Shown here piece by piece: positions 8,440 to 16,208 of a stretch of 64,000 bases of DNA (its first letter is position 1; each line of letters opens with the position of its first letter). This DNA is from Pacificoceanicola sp048553275. GTDB taxonomy: Bacteria > Pseudomonadota > Alphaproteobacteria > Rhodobacterales > Rhodobacteraceae. A program made the translations under genes and the position numbers. Location: positions 62,001 to 126,000 of the forward strand of contig NZ_JBLZMW010000002.1 in the NCBI RefSeq assembly GCF_048553275.1, in the 5' to 3' direction. The notes beneath the pieces were generated by a model. It had not been told where the DNA came from, did no database searches, and saw only the letters and a list, made by a program, of their open reading frames with translations.

Positions 8440-8826
8440 TCAGGATTTGGTCAGATCAGCCTGCAGAAGCGTGACCGCATGTTCGAACGTCTCGCCCAGA
8501 CCCCAGCCGTTGGCATCGGCGATGGCGCAGAAGGCCTCGATGGTTTCGGGCTTTGTCTTGATGTTGAACTGGGCGTTGCGGCCTGTTCGGCGGCGTCTGA
8601 CCGGTTTGGCCGCGGTCTTGGCCGCCTTCCCCGCCTTTTTGGGCTTGTCTTCCGGCGCGGGCTTGACCGGCTCGCGGGACCGGAAGCCCGTGGCTTCGGC
8701 AAGCTCGCGGCTCGCGGTGCGGCTTTCGGGCGGGGTCTTCTTGCGGGCGGCGGGTTTCGGGGTCCAGTCGGCAGGGTCGAAGCCGGTCAGTTCGTCCTCG
8801 AAGCCCAGGTTTGCGCGCTCCTTCAT
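8440..8826 (-). CDS. Ribbon-helix-helix partition partner of ParA (centromere-binding protein)
   Basis: The 128-residue product has a disordered, Lys/Pro/Arg-rich N-terminal half (about 20-85, with KPKKAGKAAK and VRRRRTG). The C-terminal part (about 84-125) reads as a ribbon-helix-helix fold: a short strand RNAQFNIKTK, then helices around ETIEAFCAIADANG and GETFEHAVTLLQ. Its ATG overlaps the parA stop by one base (TGATG-type junction), so the two are translationally coupled. This is the arrangement of type Ib-like partition systems, in which a small RHH protein binds a repeat array and stimulates a short ParA. There is no ParB-type HTH domain. The basic tail might contact DNA or stimulate ParA ATPase activity; that is inference. 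Confidence 0.72.
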   Translation of the reverse strand: MKERANLGFEDELTGFDPADWTPKPAARKKTPPESRTASRELAEATGFRSREPVKPAPEDKPKKAGKAAKTAAKPVRRRRTGRNAQFNIKTKPETIEAFCAIADANGWGLGETFEHAVTLLQADLTKS

Positions 8827-9509
8827 CAGCTCACCTCCGCCATGCGGCCAGCCTTCAGCCAGCTGAGAACCTCGCCCGCGAAGCTCTGGGCGTTGATGCG
8901 GGCCTTTTCGATGTTGCTGACCAGTGCGGGGTCGAGTGTTGAGAGTGTTCCGCCATAGTCGAACAGGTCGCGAAAGGCGGCGCGCTCGACGATCGGTGTG
9001 CGAAAGACCTCGATCCCGGCACGGGCAAGCTGGGCCTGCACGTTCTTCATGGCGCGTGACGTGACGGCGGCGCTGGTGCGGGTCAGGGCGACACCGTGCG
9101 GGATCTTGCGCCGGGCAAGACGCTCCTGATTGCGGATCAGGCGGATGGTTTTGGCGCCCCCTTTCGCATCCATGGACGAGCCCTGAAGCGGGATGACGAC
9201 CAGATCGGACATGCCGATGGCGTTGGCGACCATCAGGCTGGCGGTGCCTTCGAGATCGACGATGACGAACTGGCTCTCCTGCGCCGCCTCGTCGATACGG
9301 TCGACGATGCTTTCCTCCGTGACATCGCCCTGAATGGTGATGTTGTCTGGCTTGCCCGGCAACCCCGCCCATTGCGAGATCCAGCGTTCCGGATCGGCGT
9401 CGATAACGGTGACCCCTGCCCCGCGCTCGGCGAGCTCCATGGCCAGAAGCAAGGCGGTCGTGGTCTTGCCCGCCCCGCCCTTGGGGTTGGCGAATGAAAT
9501 GATCGGCAT
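8826..9509 (-). CDS. parA: ParA partition ATPase (short, type Ib-like)
   Basis: A deviant Walker ATPase that binds nucleoid DNA in its ATP form and moves plasmid copies. The 227-residue protein starts directly with the P-loop strand (MPIISFANPKGGAGKTTTAL). It also has VIDADPERW (Walker A' region) and FVIVDLEGTAS (Walker B), followed by NAIGMSDLVVIPLQGSSMD. It lacks the N-terminal HTH of P1-type ParA, which suits a system in which the partner protein, not ParA, represses the operon. The centromere-like array lies immediately upstream (9558-9706), where the promoter must also be. The gene is divergent from the sulfotransferase gene. Confidence 0.9.
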   Translation of the reverse strand: MPIISFANPKGGAGKTTTALLLAMELAERGAGVTVIDADPERWISQWAGLPGKPDNITIQGDVTEESIVDRIDEAAQESQFVIVDLEGTASLMVANAIGMSDLVVIPLQGSSMDAKGGAKTIRLIRNQERLARRKIPHGVALTRTSAAVTSRAMKNVQAQLARAGIEVFRTPIVERAAFRDLFDYGGTLSTLDPALVSNIEKARINAQSFAGEVLSWLKAGRMAEVS

Positions 9510-9557
9510 GAGAACTGCTCCCTCATGGATGTGTTTGTATTTTGTTATGCAGCGAAG

Positions 9558-9706
9558 GGTAGCTGGTAGCTAACCGGTACTCAACTGTTAACTGATAGCT
9601 ATCCAGTATCTGAAAGATATCTGGTAGCTATCCGATAGCTTTTGGGTATGCTTTAGTTACCATTGAGGTACTTGATTGGTAGCTGTTTAGTAGCTTGTTG
9701 ATATCG
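9558..9706. repeat. Centromere/operator array: 15 heptamers GRTANCT in 11-bp register
   Basis: Heptamers related to GGTAGCT start at 9558, 9565, 9576, 9587, 9594, 9605, 9616, 9623, 9634, 9645, 9656, 9667, 9678, 9689 and 9700. All keep TA at positions 3-4; five are exact GGTAGCT or AGTAGCT and two are GATAGCT. Spacing is 7-11-11 bases repeated three times (a 29-base super-period), then 11 bases throughout. The array is A+T-richer than its surroundings and lies upstream of parA, as a centromere bound by an RHH protein would. It probably doubles as the parA operator. Confidence 0.78.
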
Positions 9707-9865
9707 TCTCCGGATCGCACAGGAAATGCGCTCCGAGCGGCTCCGGCGCGCCCCGGCCTGCAAGGCCGCTTGAGTGTTCCCGGCCTGCGGGATAGGTCGG
9801 AGAAGGCTTCGGGACTGGTTGCAACAGGTCGCGTCAGCCGCAGATTTCCAGTGGAGCAGACCTCC

Positions 9866-10663
9866 GTGATCATTTCACACAAGCACCGATTTGTTTTCTT
9901 CCACAATCCCAAGGCCGGCGGCACCTCGGTCCGCAGCGCCATGGAGCCGTTCAACGACATCGGTTTCGGCCTGTGGCACGCAGCCCCGGAACAGACCGCC
10001 GGAAAGACGGTTGACCGGGCGCATCTCGGGGTCGCGGAGTTCGCCGGGTTCTATCCCGATCTGTGGGAGACGGTGCGGGCGTATGATCTGTTCTGCCTGG
10101 TGCGCGATCCGCGTAAACGGTTTTTGTCTTCGGTCTCGGAATACTGCCGGACGTTTACCGATACGGACCTGCGCCTTGTCAGCCCGGAAGAGGGCCGGGA
10201 TATGGTGATGCGGGTGATGGGCGATCTGGCTCGGAAGGGAAACGCGGAGGCGGTGACCGAGGATTTCTCTTTGACCCACTTCAAGCCGCAGCATCTTTAT
10301 TGGCAGGCGCCCGGCACCGTTGTGAAGGCCTATGCGACGGAAGACATCGCGGCGCTGTTCGCAGAGCTTTCGGAGCGGACGGGAACCGTCCTTGAGGCCC
10401 GCCACGAGCGCACCGCCGAAACCTATGATTTGCCGAAATGGGTGCAGCGGGCGCGCGGGCTGCAGGACAGGCTCAAGCAGATTCCGGGGGCCTCCGCCGT
10501 ACTGGACAAGGGCAAGGCCCTGGCCAAGGCGCGCTATGCGACGGGGCAGGGGCGCCGCCTGAGCCTGTCGGAGGCTGACGAGCAGGCCATCACCGAGTTC
10601 GTTCGGACGTTCTATGCGCAGGATTATGCCCAGTGGCCCGACGGCGTGCCGCTGACGCGGTAG
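9866..10663 (+). CDS. Sulfotransferase family protein (PAPS-dependent)
   Basis: Carbohydrate-type sulfotransferases move sulfate from PAPS to a sugar or other acceptor. The GTG at 9866 is preferred because GGAG lies nine bases ahead and the fold starts at once: FVFFHNPKAGGTSVRS carries the 5'-phosphosulfate-binding loop. CLVRDPRKRFLSS, about 70 residues later, carries the 3'-phosphate-binding Arg/Ser. The product is 265 residues, usual for this family. Frame upstream of 9866 is open but runs into the partition array and looks non-coding. It sits among EPS glycosyltransferases, so sulfation of an exopolysaccharide is a reasonable guess. It converges with the next gene. Confidence 0.75.
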   Translation: MIISHKHRFVFFHNPKAGGTSVRSAMEPFNDIGFGLWHAAPEQTAGKTVDRAHLGVAEFAGFYPDLWETVRAYDLFCLVRDPRKRFLSSVSEYCRTFTDTDLRLVSPEEGRDMVMRVMGDLARKGNAEAVTEDFSLTHFKPQHLYWQAPGTVVKAYATEDIAALFAELSERTGTVLEARHERTAETYDLPKWVQRARGLQDRLKQIPGASAVLDKGKALAKARYATGQGRRLSLSEADEQAITEFVRTFYAQDYAQWPDGVPLTR

Positions 10664-10672
10664 CCTGCGGGG

Positions 10673-11542
10673 TCAGTCCGCGCCCCAGGCGCCGGTGATG
10701 CCGAACTCGGCGAGTTTCGCCGCGACCCCCTCGATGCTCTCCACCTCCTGCTTCCAGGCGAGTTTGAAAACCGGCACAGCTGCCAGCTCTTGCGGGGTGG
10801 GGCGCTTTTGCGGATCGTCCACCCCGTGCAGCAGCCATTTGAGATAATGCGGACCATCGGCGCTCAGGGCCGGGACGCGCCGCCAGGCCTGCGCCGCCTG
10901 TGATTGGCCCCACATCGCGGCCATGAAACAAAAGTGTACGGCGAAATAGGCGATCGGATGCGGGCGGCGGGCGATGTAGCTGCCGAACAGATCGAGCCAG
11001 CGTGTGACGACCGGCGTGCCGGGCAGCCCTGCCAGAAACCAGGAGGACACGCGGCGATAGGGGATGTCCTGCCGGAAGGCAAAGAAGCCTTCCTCCATCA
11101 GCGCCCCGAGCCAGTCGTCCAGAGGGCGCATCGGCAGGAGGGTGGAATCGGCCCAGATGCCGCCGTGTTTCGCGATCAGGCGCAGGCGGATCACGTCGCT
11201 GCGCGTGGCGATGGGCAGGTCCGGGTGGATGTCGGACATGTCGATCCAGTCCCCTTCGGTCGTTTCGGTGATCTCCACCACCTCCCAGTCGGGGTTCAGC
11301 GTTTGCCAGCGGCGGCGGATCGCCTTCACGATGGGCGGCGCGTCGTCGAAGCCCTGCCGCCAGTAGATGAAGATCCGCCTTGGCAGCGCGTCTGGCACCG
11401 GGCGATGCGGGGGCAGCTGTGCGGCGTCGCGGGTAAAATCGGCCATGTCGAAGGGCGGCTTTTGATGGTGGCGGCGATGCAGGAACCCGCAGGCCAGCAT
11501 GTAAAACGGCATCACGCCCCGGGAGATCAGCCGTGCGGTCAT
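10673..11542 (-). CDS. GT32-like / capsular polysaccharide synthesis glycosyltransferase
   Basis: A 289-residue protein with the donor-binding signature of DXD-type sugar transferases: RSDVIRLRLIAKHGGIWADS, where the Asp-Val-Ile-Arg and GGIWAD elements match the Caps_synth/GT32 group. An N-terminal RRIFIYWRQGFDDAPPIV segment forms the first Rossmann-like strand. ATG 11542 is chosen because CGGAG lies about nine bases upstream on the minus strand; the longer frame to 11650 adds a Pro/Arg-rich stretch without family similarity. Probably cytoplasmic, adding one sugar to the EPS repeat unit. Donor and acceptor cannot be deduced. Confidence 0.75.
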   Translation of the reverse strand: MTARLISRGVMPFYMLACGFLHRRHHQKPPFDMADFTRDAAQLPPHRPVPDALPRRIFIYWRQGFDDAPPIVKAIRRRWQTLNPDWEVVEITETTEGDWIDMSDIHPDLPIATRSDVIRLRLIAKHGGIWADSTLLPMRPLDDWLGALMEEGFFAFRQDIPYRRVSSWFLAGLPGTPVVTRWLDLFGSYIARRPHPIAYFAVHFCFMAAMWGQSQAAQAWRRVPALSADGPHYLKWLLHGVDDPQKRPTPQELAAVPVFKLAWKQEVESIEGVAAKLAEFGITGAWGAD

Positions 11543-11838
11543 GGGGCGGGGCTCCGGAAGGCAGTGTCTTGCATGGGGGCTCCAAGGTCTTGAAAGAATA
11601 CGGGAAGGCTTGACCGGGCAATTGACCGGGGCGCAAGGATGCGGGGTCAAAAAACATCACCCCCCTGGCTTTCACAATAGAAAAGCGCGGCTTTTTTGAT
11701 CGCGGGGGAGCGCTCTGCCCGGCCAGTCAGCGCTCAGGGCAGGGGCATGCGCGCGCCGCGCCTTGTCCGCGAAGGGCATTGCCCGTATGCACAAAATCCG
11801 GAAACCGTTGGATTGCAGCCGCAAAAAAGGGACATGTC
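11543..11838. other. Divergent intergenic region between the GT32-like gene and ugd
   Basis: About 300 bases containing the outward promoters of the two flanking genes. A short stem AAAAGC/GCTTTT with T-run (11681-11697) is visible, but no gene ends into it. No coding frame with a start signal was found. Confidence 0.4.
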
Positions 11839-13005
11839 ATGAAGATCGCCATTGCCGGACTTGGCTACGTGGGGCTGTCGAATGCTGTGCTGCTGGCGCA
11901 GAACCACGATGTGACCGCGGTCGATATTTCCGAGAGCCGCGTCGAGATGGTCAACGATCGGCAGTGCCCGATTGTCGATGCGGAGCTTGAGCAGTTCCTG
12001 TCCGAGCGTGCCCTGTCCCTGACCGCGACCACGGATCCGGCCAGCGCCTATGCCGATGCGGACTTCGTGATCGTCGCCACACCGACGAATTACGATCCCA
12101 AGAGCAACTACTTCGACACCTCCAGTGTCGAGACGGTGATTTCTCAGGTGATCGCGGTGAACCCGCGCGCCACCATCGTCATCAAATCGACCATCCCGGT
12201 GGGCTATGTGCGCCAGGTGCGGCGCGAGATGGAGACCGACCAGGTGATCTTCAGCCCCGAGTTCCTGCGCGAGGGCAGGGCGCTCTATGACAACCTGCAC
12301 CCCAGCCGGATCATCGTCGGGGAGCGCTCGGAGCGGGCGGAGACCTTTGCGGGCCTGCTGCTCGAAGGGGCGCAGACGAAGGACGTGCAGATCCTCTTTA
12401 CCGATCCCGACGAGGCCGAGGCGATCAAGCTGTTCGCCAACACCTATCTTGCCATGCGGGTTGCCTTCTTCAACGAACTCGACAGCTATTCCATGGCGGG
12501 CGGCATGGACACGCGTCAGATCATCGAAGGCATCAGTCTCGATCCGCGCATCGGCGGGCATTACAACAACCCGTCCTTCGGCTATGGCGGCTACTGCCTG
12601 CCCAAGGACACCAAGCAGCTTCTGGCGAACTACAGCCATGTGCCGCAGAACCTCATCCGCGCCATCGTCGATGCCAACCGCACCCGCAAGGATTTCCTGT
12701 CCGACCAGATCCTGATGCGCGGGCCGAAGGTGGTGGGTATTTATCGCCTTGTCATGAAGGCCGGGTCGGACAACTTCCGCCAGTCGTCGATTCAGGGCAT
12801 CATGAAGCGGCTGAAGGCCAAGGGCGTCGAGGTCATCGTCTACGAGCCGGTGCTGGACGAGCCTGATTTTTTCCGCAGCCGGGTGGTGAACGATCTGGAC
12901 GCCTTCAAGGCAGAGGCCGATCTGATCGTTGCCAACCGCCTGACCGATGACATCCGCGACGTGGCGGACAAGGTCTTTACCCGCGATCTCTTCGGGGCGG
13001 ATTGA
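11839..13005 (+). CDS. ugd: UDP-glucose 6-dehydrogenase
   Basis: Oxidises UDP-glucose to UDP-glucuronate with two NAD+, a precursor for acidic exopolysaccharide. The 388-residue product has the same length as the short enterobacterial Ugd and resembles it throughout. It has the NAD site GLGYVGLSN (7-15), catalytic Cys in YGGYCLPKDTKQ (C253), the NNPSFGYGG stretch, and the C-terminal UDP-binding part GIYRLVMKAGSDNFR. ATG 11839 follows AAGGGAC. The stop overlaps the start of the next gene by one base, so the two are co-translated and supply successive steps of one nucleotide-sugar route. Confidence 0.95.
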   Translation: MKIAIAGLGYVGLSNAVLLAQNHDVTAVDISESRVEMVNDRQCPIVDAELEQFLSERALSLTATTDPASAYADADFVIVATPTNYDPKSNYFDTSSVETVISQVIAVNPRATIVIKSTIPVGYVRQVRREMETDQVIFSPEFLREGRALYDNLHPSRIIVGERSERAETFAGLLLEGAQTKDVQILFTDPDEAEAIKLFANTYLAMRVAFFNELDSYSMAGGMDTRQIIEGISLDPRIGGHYNNPSFGYGGYCLPKDTKQLLANYSHVPQNLIRAIVDANRTRKDFLSDQILMRGPKVVGIYRLVMKAGSDNFRQSSIQGIMKRLKAKGVEVIVYEPVLDEPDFFRSRVVNDLDAFKAEADLIVANRLTDDIRDVADKVFTRDLFGAD

Positions 13006-14021
13006 TGGGCGGCACGGTTCTCGTCACCGGCTCCTCGGGGTTCATCGGCTATCACCTCTGCGCGCGGCTGCTGGCGGATGGCTTCACCGTGGTGGGGATC
13101 GACAACCTGTCGGACTACTACGATGTGAGCTTGAAAGAGCGGCGGCAGGCGATGCTGCTGCAAAGCCCGGGGTTTACCGTGGTGAACGACAGCATTGAGG
13201 CGCCGGGGCGGATCATGGCATTGTTCGAGGCGCACAAGCCCGACTATGTCATCCATCTCGCCGCGCAGGCCGGGGTGCGCTATTCGATCGAGAACCCGCG
13301 CAGCTATCTTGAGAGCAACATCACCGGCACCTTCGAGATATTGGAAGCGGCGCGGGCGCATCCGCCGAAACACATGCTGCTGGCCTCCACCTCCTCGGCC
13401 TTTGGGGCGAACACCGAGATGCCCTACCGGGAGACCGACAAGGCCGATCACCAGATGTCCTTCTATGCGGCGACGAAGAAGGCGATGGAGAACATGGCGC
13501 ATTCCTATGCGCATCTGTTTGATTTGCCTGTGACGATGTTCCGCTTTTTCACGGTCTATGGCCCATGGGGGCGGCCGGATATGGCGCTGTTCAAGTTCAC
13601 CAGGGCGATCCTGAACGGCGATCCGATCGACGTGTATAACCACGGCGACATGAAGCGGGACTTCACCTATGTGGAGGATCTGGTGCAGGCGATCCGTCTG
13701 CTCATGGACGCGGTGCCGGAACGGCCCGAGGATGGGGTTGTGCCGGAGGGCGACAGCCTCTCGCCTGTGGCGCCGCACCGGGTGGTGAACATCGGCAACT
13801 CCGAGCCGGTGCAGCTCACGGACTATATCGCCGCCATAGAGGCCGCCACGGGGCTGGAGGCTGCGCAGAACCTGATGCCGATGCAGGCGGGGGATGTGCC
13901 CGCCACATGGGCCGACACGGCGCTGTTGCAGCGGCTGACGGGATATCGACCGCAGACGGACGTCAAGGACGGCGTGGCGGCCTTTGTGGACTGGTATCGG
14001 GACTACTACGGGCTCGTGTGA
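13005..14021 (+). CDS. UDP-glucuronate 4-epimerase (NAD-dependent SDR epimerase)
   Basis: Converts UDP-glucuronate to UDP-galacturonate, directly after Ugd. The 338-residue extended SDR has GSSGFIG (9-15) for NAD, the active-site triad in LLASTSSAFG and Y154-x3-K158, and the family hallmarks NLSDYYDVSLK, RFFTVYGPWGRPDMAL and DMKRDFTYVEDLV, which separate GlcA epimerases from GalE. The ATG overlaps the ugd TGA by one base; the TTG three bases earlier is unlikely to be used. Together with ugd it indicates a uronic-acid-containing EPS. Confidence 0.88.
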   Translation: MGGTVLVTGSSGFIGYHLCARLLADGFTVVGIDNLSDYYDVSLKERRQAMLLQSPGFTVVNDSIEAPGRIMALFEAHKPDYVIHLAAQAGVRYSIENPRSYLESNITGTFEILEAARAHPPKHMLLASTSSAFGANTEMPYRETDKADHQMSFYAATKKAMENMAHSYAHLFDLPVTMFRFFTVYGPWGRPDMALFKFTRAILNGDPIDVYNHGDMKRDFTYVEDLVQAIRLLMDAVPERPEDGVVPEGDSLSPVAPHRVVNIGNSEPVQLTDYIAAIEAATGLEAAQNLMPMQAGDVPATWADTALLQRLTGYRPQTDVKDGVAAFVDWYRDYYGLV

Positions 14022-14075
14022 GGGCCGAACGGGCGAAGCCCCGGCAGGGGCCTTGCGAAAAGGAAAATCATTGTC

Positions 14076-14429
14076 ATGAAACAGGTTTCGGTTTTCGCTC
14101 TCTTGCTCTTTACCTCTGTCCTGGGGGTAGTGACGGCCTCTCAGGCCGGGGAGACGCTCCAGCTTCTCGAAGACACCGATGATTTGTCGGCCCCCTACAA
14201 ACAGTGGTGGTATGCGACGCCCTCCGATTTGCCCGCCGCAGGGGAGGGGACACATGAGGTGTTCATCCGCGGCAATGGCAAGCGCGGTGATTTCTTTGGG
14301 GTCCTCTATGTCGATTGCCGCAACGCGGCCTATTCCGAGTGGCTCGCGACGGGGGGATTCCTGAGTGCAGAGGATGTGCCGGCGCGGGCGATCGTTGCGC
14401 TGCGGGAGGCGCTCTGCATCTCCGGCTGA
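14076..14429 (+). CDS. Small secreted protein of unknown function
   Basis: A 117-residue protein with a signal peptide (about 1-24, ending ASQA) and a compact mature part with two cysteines (in YVDCRN and ALCISG) that could form a disulfide in the periplasm. ATG 14076 lies 54 bases after the epimerase gene, behind AAAAGGAAA, so it is probably the last gene of the ugd operon. I do not recognise the family. The expected role is accessory to envelope polysaccharide. Confidence 0.62.
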   Translation: MKQVSVFALLLFTSVLGVVTASQAGETLQLLEDTDDLSAPYKQWWYATPSDLPAAGEGTHEVFIRGNGKRGDFFGVLYVDCRNAAYSEWLATGGFLSAEDVPARAIVALREALCISG

Positions 14430-14481
14430 TCAGGCGACACGCCGCTTGGAATCCTGGATCAAGTCCGGGACAGCGGAGCGC

Positions 14482-15738
14482 TCAGGAGCTCTCCGCTTCC
14501 TTGCGCGGGGCGGGTTTGGCGGCGGTGTCCCGCTTCACCATGCCGAAGATGCGGTCATAGGCGGCCAGAAGCTTCGGCGCGGAGGCGTCCCAGGAGAGTG
14601 ACTTCAGCACCCGCGCGCGGCCCTTGGCCCCGAGGTCTGCGCGCAGGTCCGGCTCTTCGATCAGCTGGGCGAGGCATCGGGCGAAGTCCTGTGCATCGTT
14701 GGCCTGGGCATAGAGCGCGGCATCGCCGGCGCTGGCCCGGCCTTCGGTCAGGTCGAACTGCACCAGAGGCTTTTCCAGCGTCATGTATTCCATGACCTTG
14801 TTCATGGTGGAGATGTCGTTCATCGGGTTTTTCGGATCGGGGGCAACGCCGATGTCGATCTCGTTGAGCACCTTCAGGAGCTCTTCGTCATAGAGTGCCC
14901 CGGTGAAGGTGACGTGATTCTCGAGGCCTTTGTCTGCCATATCCGCCTTGACCACATCCACATGCGGGCCGAAGCCGACGATGGCGAGATGCACATCGGC
15001 GTGCCCGAGATCGTGGATCAGGTGGTGCATGGCCTCAAGCAGCAGGTCCATGCCCTCCTGCTGGCCGATGACGCCGACATAGCCAAGCAGGGTCTTCGCC
15101 CCCTTGCGGGCGGCGGGATCGCCGGGGCCGGGCAGGAATTTCTCGATGCGCGGCGCGGAGCGCACGACAAAGACGTTCTCGGGCTTCATCTTGCCGCGCC
15201 GGATGGCGATTTCGCGGAAGCTTTCATTGGTGGCGAGGGAGACATCTGCAAAGGCAAAGGTGATGCGCTCCCAGAGCAGCATGATCTTGTGCAGCAGGCC
15301 CTTGCGATCGAACTTGGCCTCGAAAAGCTCCGGGCAGACGTCGTGGTGGTCAAACAGGTAACGCACGCCCGAGAGGCGGTAGCGCAGGGCCAGAAGGAAG
15401 ATCAGGTCCGGCGGGTTGCACCCGTGAATGACGTCAAAGCCGCGCTCGCGCTTGACCACGCGGGCCAGGCGGAACCAGTGGCGGATCGCGTGCAGATATT
15501 CGCGGGCATAGGCCACGGCCCCGGAGTGAGCCTCGGGCGGGGCGGGGTGGCGGTAGATGTGCACCCCGTCGATGACCTCATAGGCCTCGTTCCAGCCACG
15601 CCCCATGGGGCAGATCACCGAAACCTCGTATCCTGCGGCCTGCAGCGTTGTCGCTTCGAGCCACACCCGCCGGTCCAGCGGCACAGGCAGGTTCTCGACC
15701 ACGATCAGAACGCGGCGCGCTTGTTCACTCTGGGCCAT
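14482..15738 (-). CDS. Glycosyltransferase family 4 protein
   Basis: A GT-B fold, retaining glycosyltransferase acting in the cytoplasm on the EPS repeat unit. The 418-residue protein begins RRVLIVVENLPVPLDRRVWLEA, which carries the N-terminal Gly/donor-side loop of the GT4 subgroup with DRRVW. It continues with DHHDVCPELFEAK and GYVGVIGQQEGMDLLLEAM, and the C-terminal E-x7-E region lies around DISTMNKVMEYMTLEKPLV. ATG 15738 follows GGAGAA at five bases; the longer frame to 15795 lacks such a signal. It converges with the small secreted protein gene. Confidence 0.85.
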   Translation of the reverse strand: MAQSEQARRVLIVVENLPVPLDRRVWLEATTLQAAGYEVSVICPMGRGWNEAYEVIDGVHIYRHPAPPEAHSGAVAYAREYLHAIRHWFRLARVVKRERGFDVIHGCNPPDLIFLLALRYRLSGVRYLFDHHDVCPELFEAKFDRKGLLHKIMLLWERITFAFADVSLATNESFREIAIRRGKMKPENVFVVRSAPRIEKFLPGPGDPAARKGAKTLLGYVGVIGQQEGMDLLLEAMHHLIHDLGHADVHLAIVGFGPHVDVVKADMADKGLENHVTFTGALYDEELLKVLNEIDIGVAPDPKNPMNDISTMNKVMEYMTLEKPLVQFDLTEGRASAGDAALYAQANDAQDFARCLAQLIEEPDLRADLGAKGRARVLKSLSWDASAPKLLAAYDRIFGMVKRDTAAKPAPRKEAESS

Positions 15739-16208
15739 CTGTTCTCCGTGGATCGGTCTGCGAGGGGTGGGCGCAGCCGACAGGCACCGACGCATCCGGT
15801 TTCTGGCCGGAAAATGTCTGAAAGGGCCGTCTATGTAAATCTCGATTGGGCCGGATATGCGGAGTTTGGCCGAAATTTGCCTCTGGATAAATTCCCATAA
15901 CTTTTAAGCTTGCTTCCAGTAGCTTGGCTGTTGTGCCCGGACTAGCGGGCTGAATATGGGTATGAAAGCACGCCTGTCGCATGAGGTCCACCGGTGCCAT
16001 GCCTCGGTAACGCTTTGCCTGCAGATTGTGCAGCAGCGCGTGCGGCGGTGCCGGAAAAGGCGGAGTTTGGCTGGATGTGAGGTCAGGAAGGGATTATACC
16101 TCGCGTGGATTTGTAAGCCTTCTGGACGTGGATCGCAGGCAGAGTTCTGGGGCGCGGCGATCAGAACCCCCTCCATGAAGGTGAATTGAAGATGTTAGAC
16201 GGATCACA
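15739..16208. other. Divergent intergenic region upstream of the tyrosine autokinase
   Basis: About 470 bases without a supported gene. The stretch 15835-15920 is A+T-richer than the surroundings and probably holds promoters for the glycosyltransferase and autokinase genes, but no confident -35/-10 pair or repeat was identified. Possible EPS-regulator operators cannot be excluded. Confidence 0.4.

Noticed and set aside
11681..11697. AAAAGC/GCTTTTTT stem-loop as a terminator
   Set aside because: It lies between divergent gene starts, so no transcript is known to end there; the stem is short and A-U rich.
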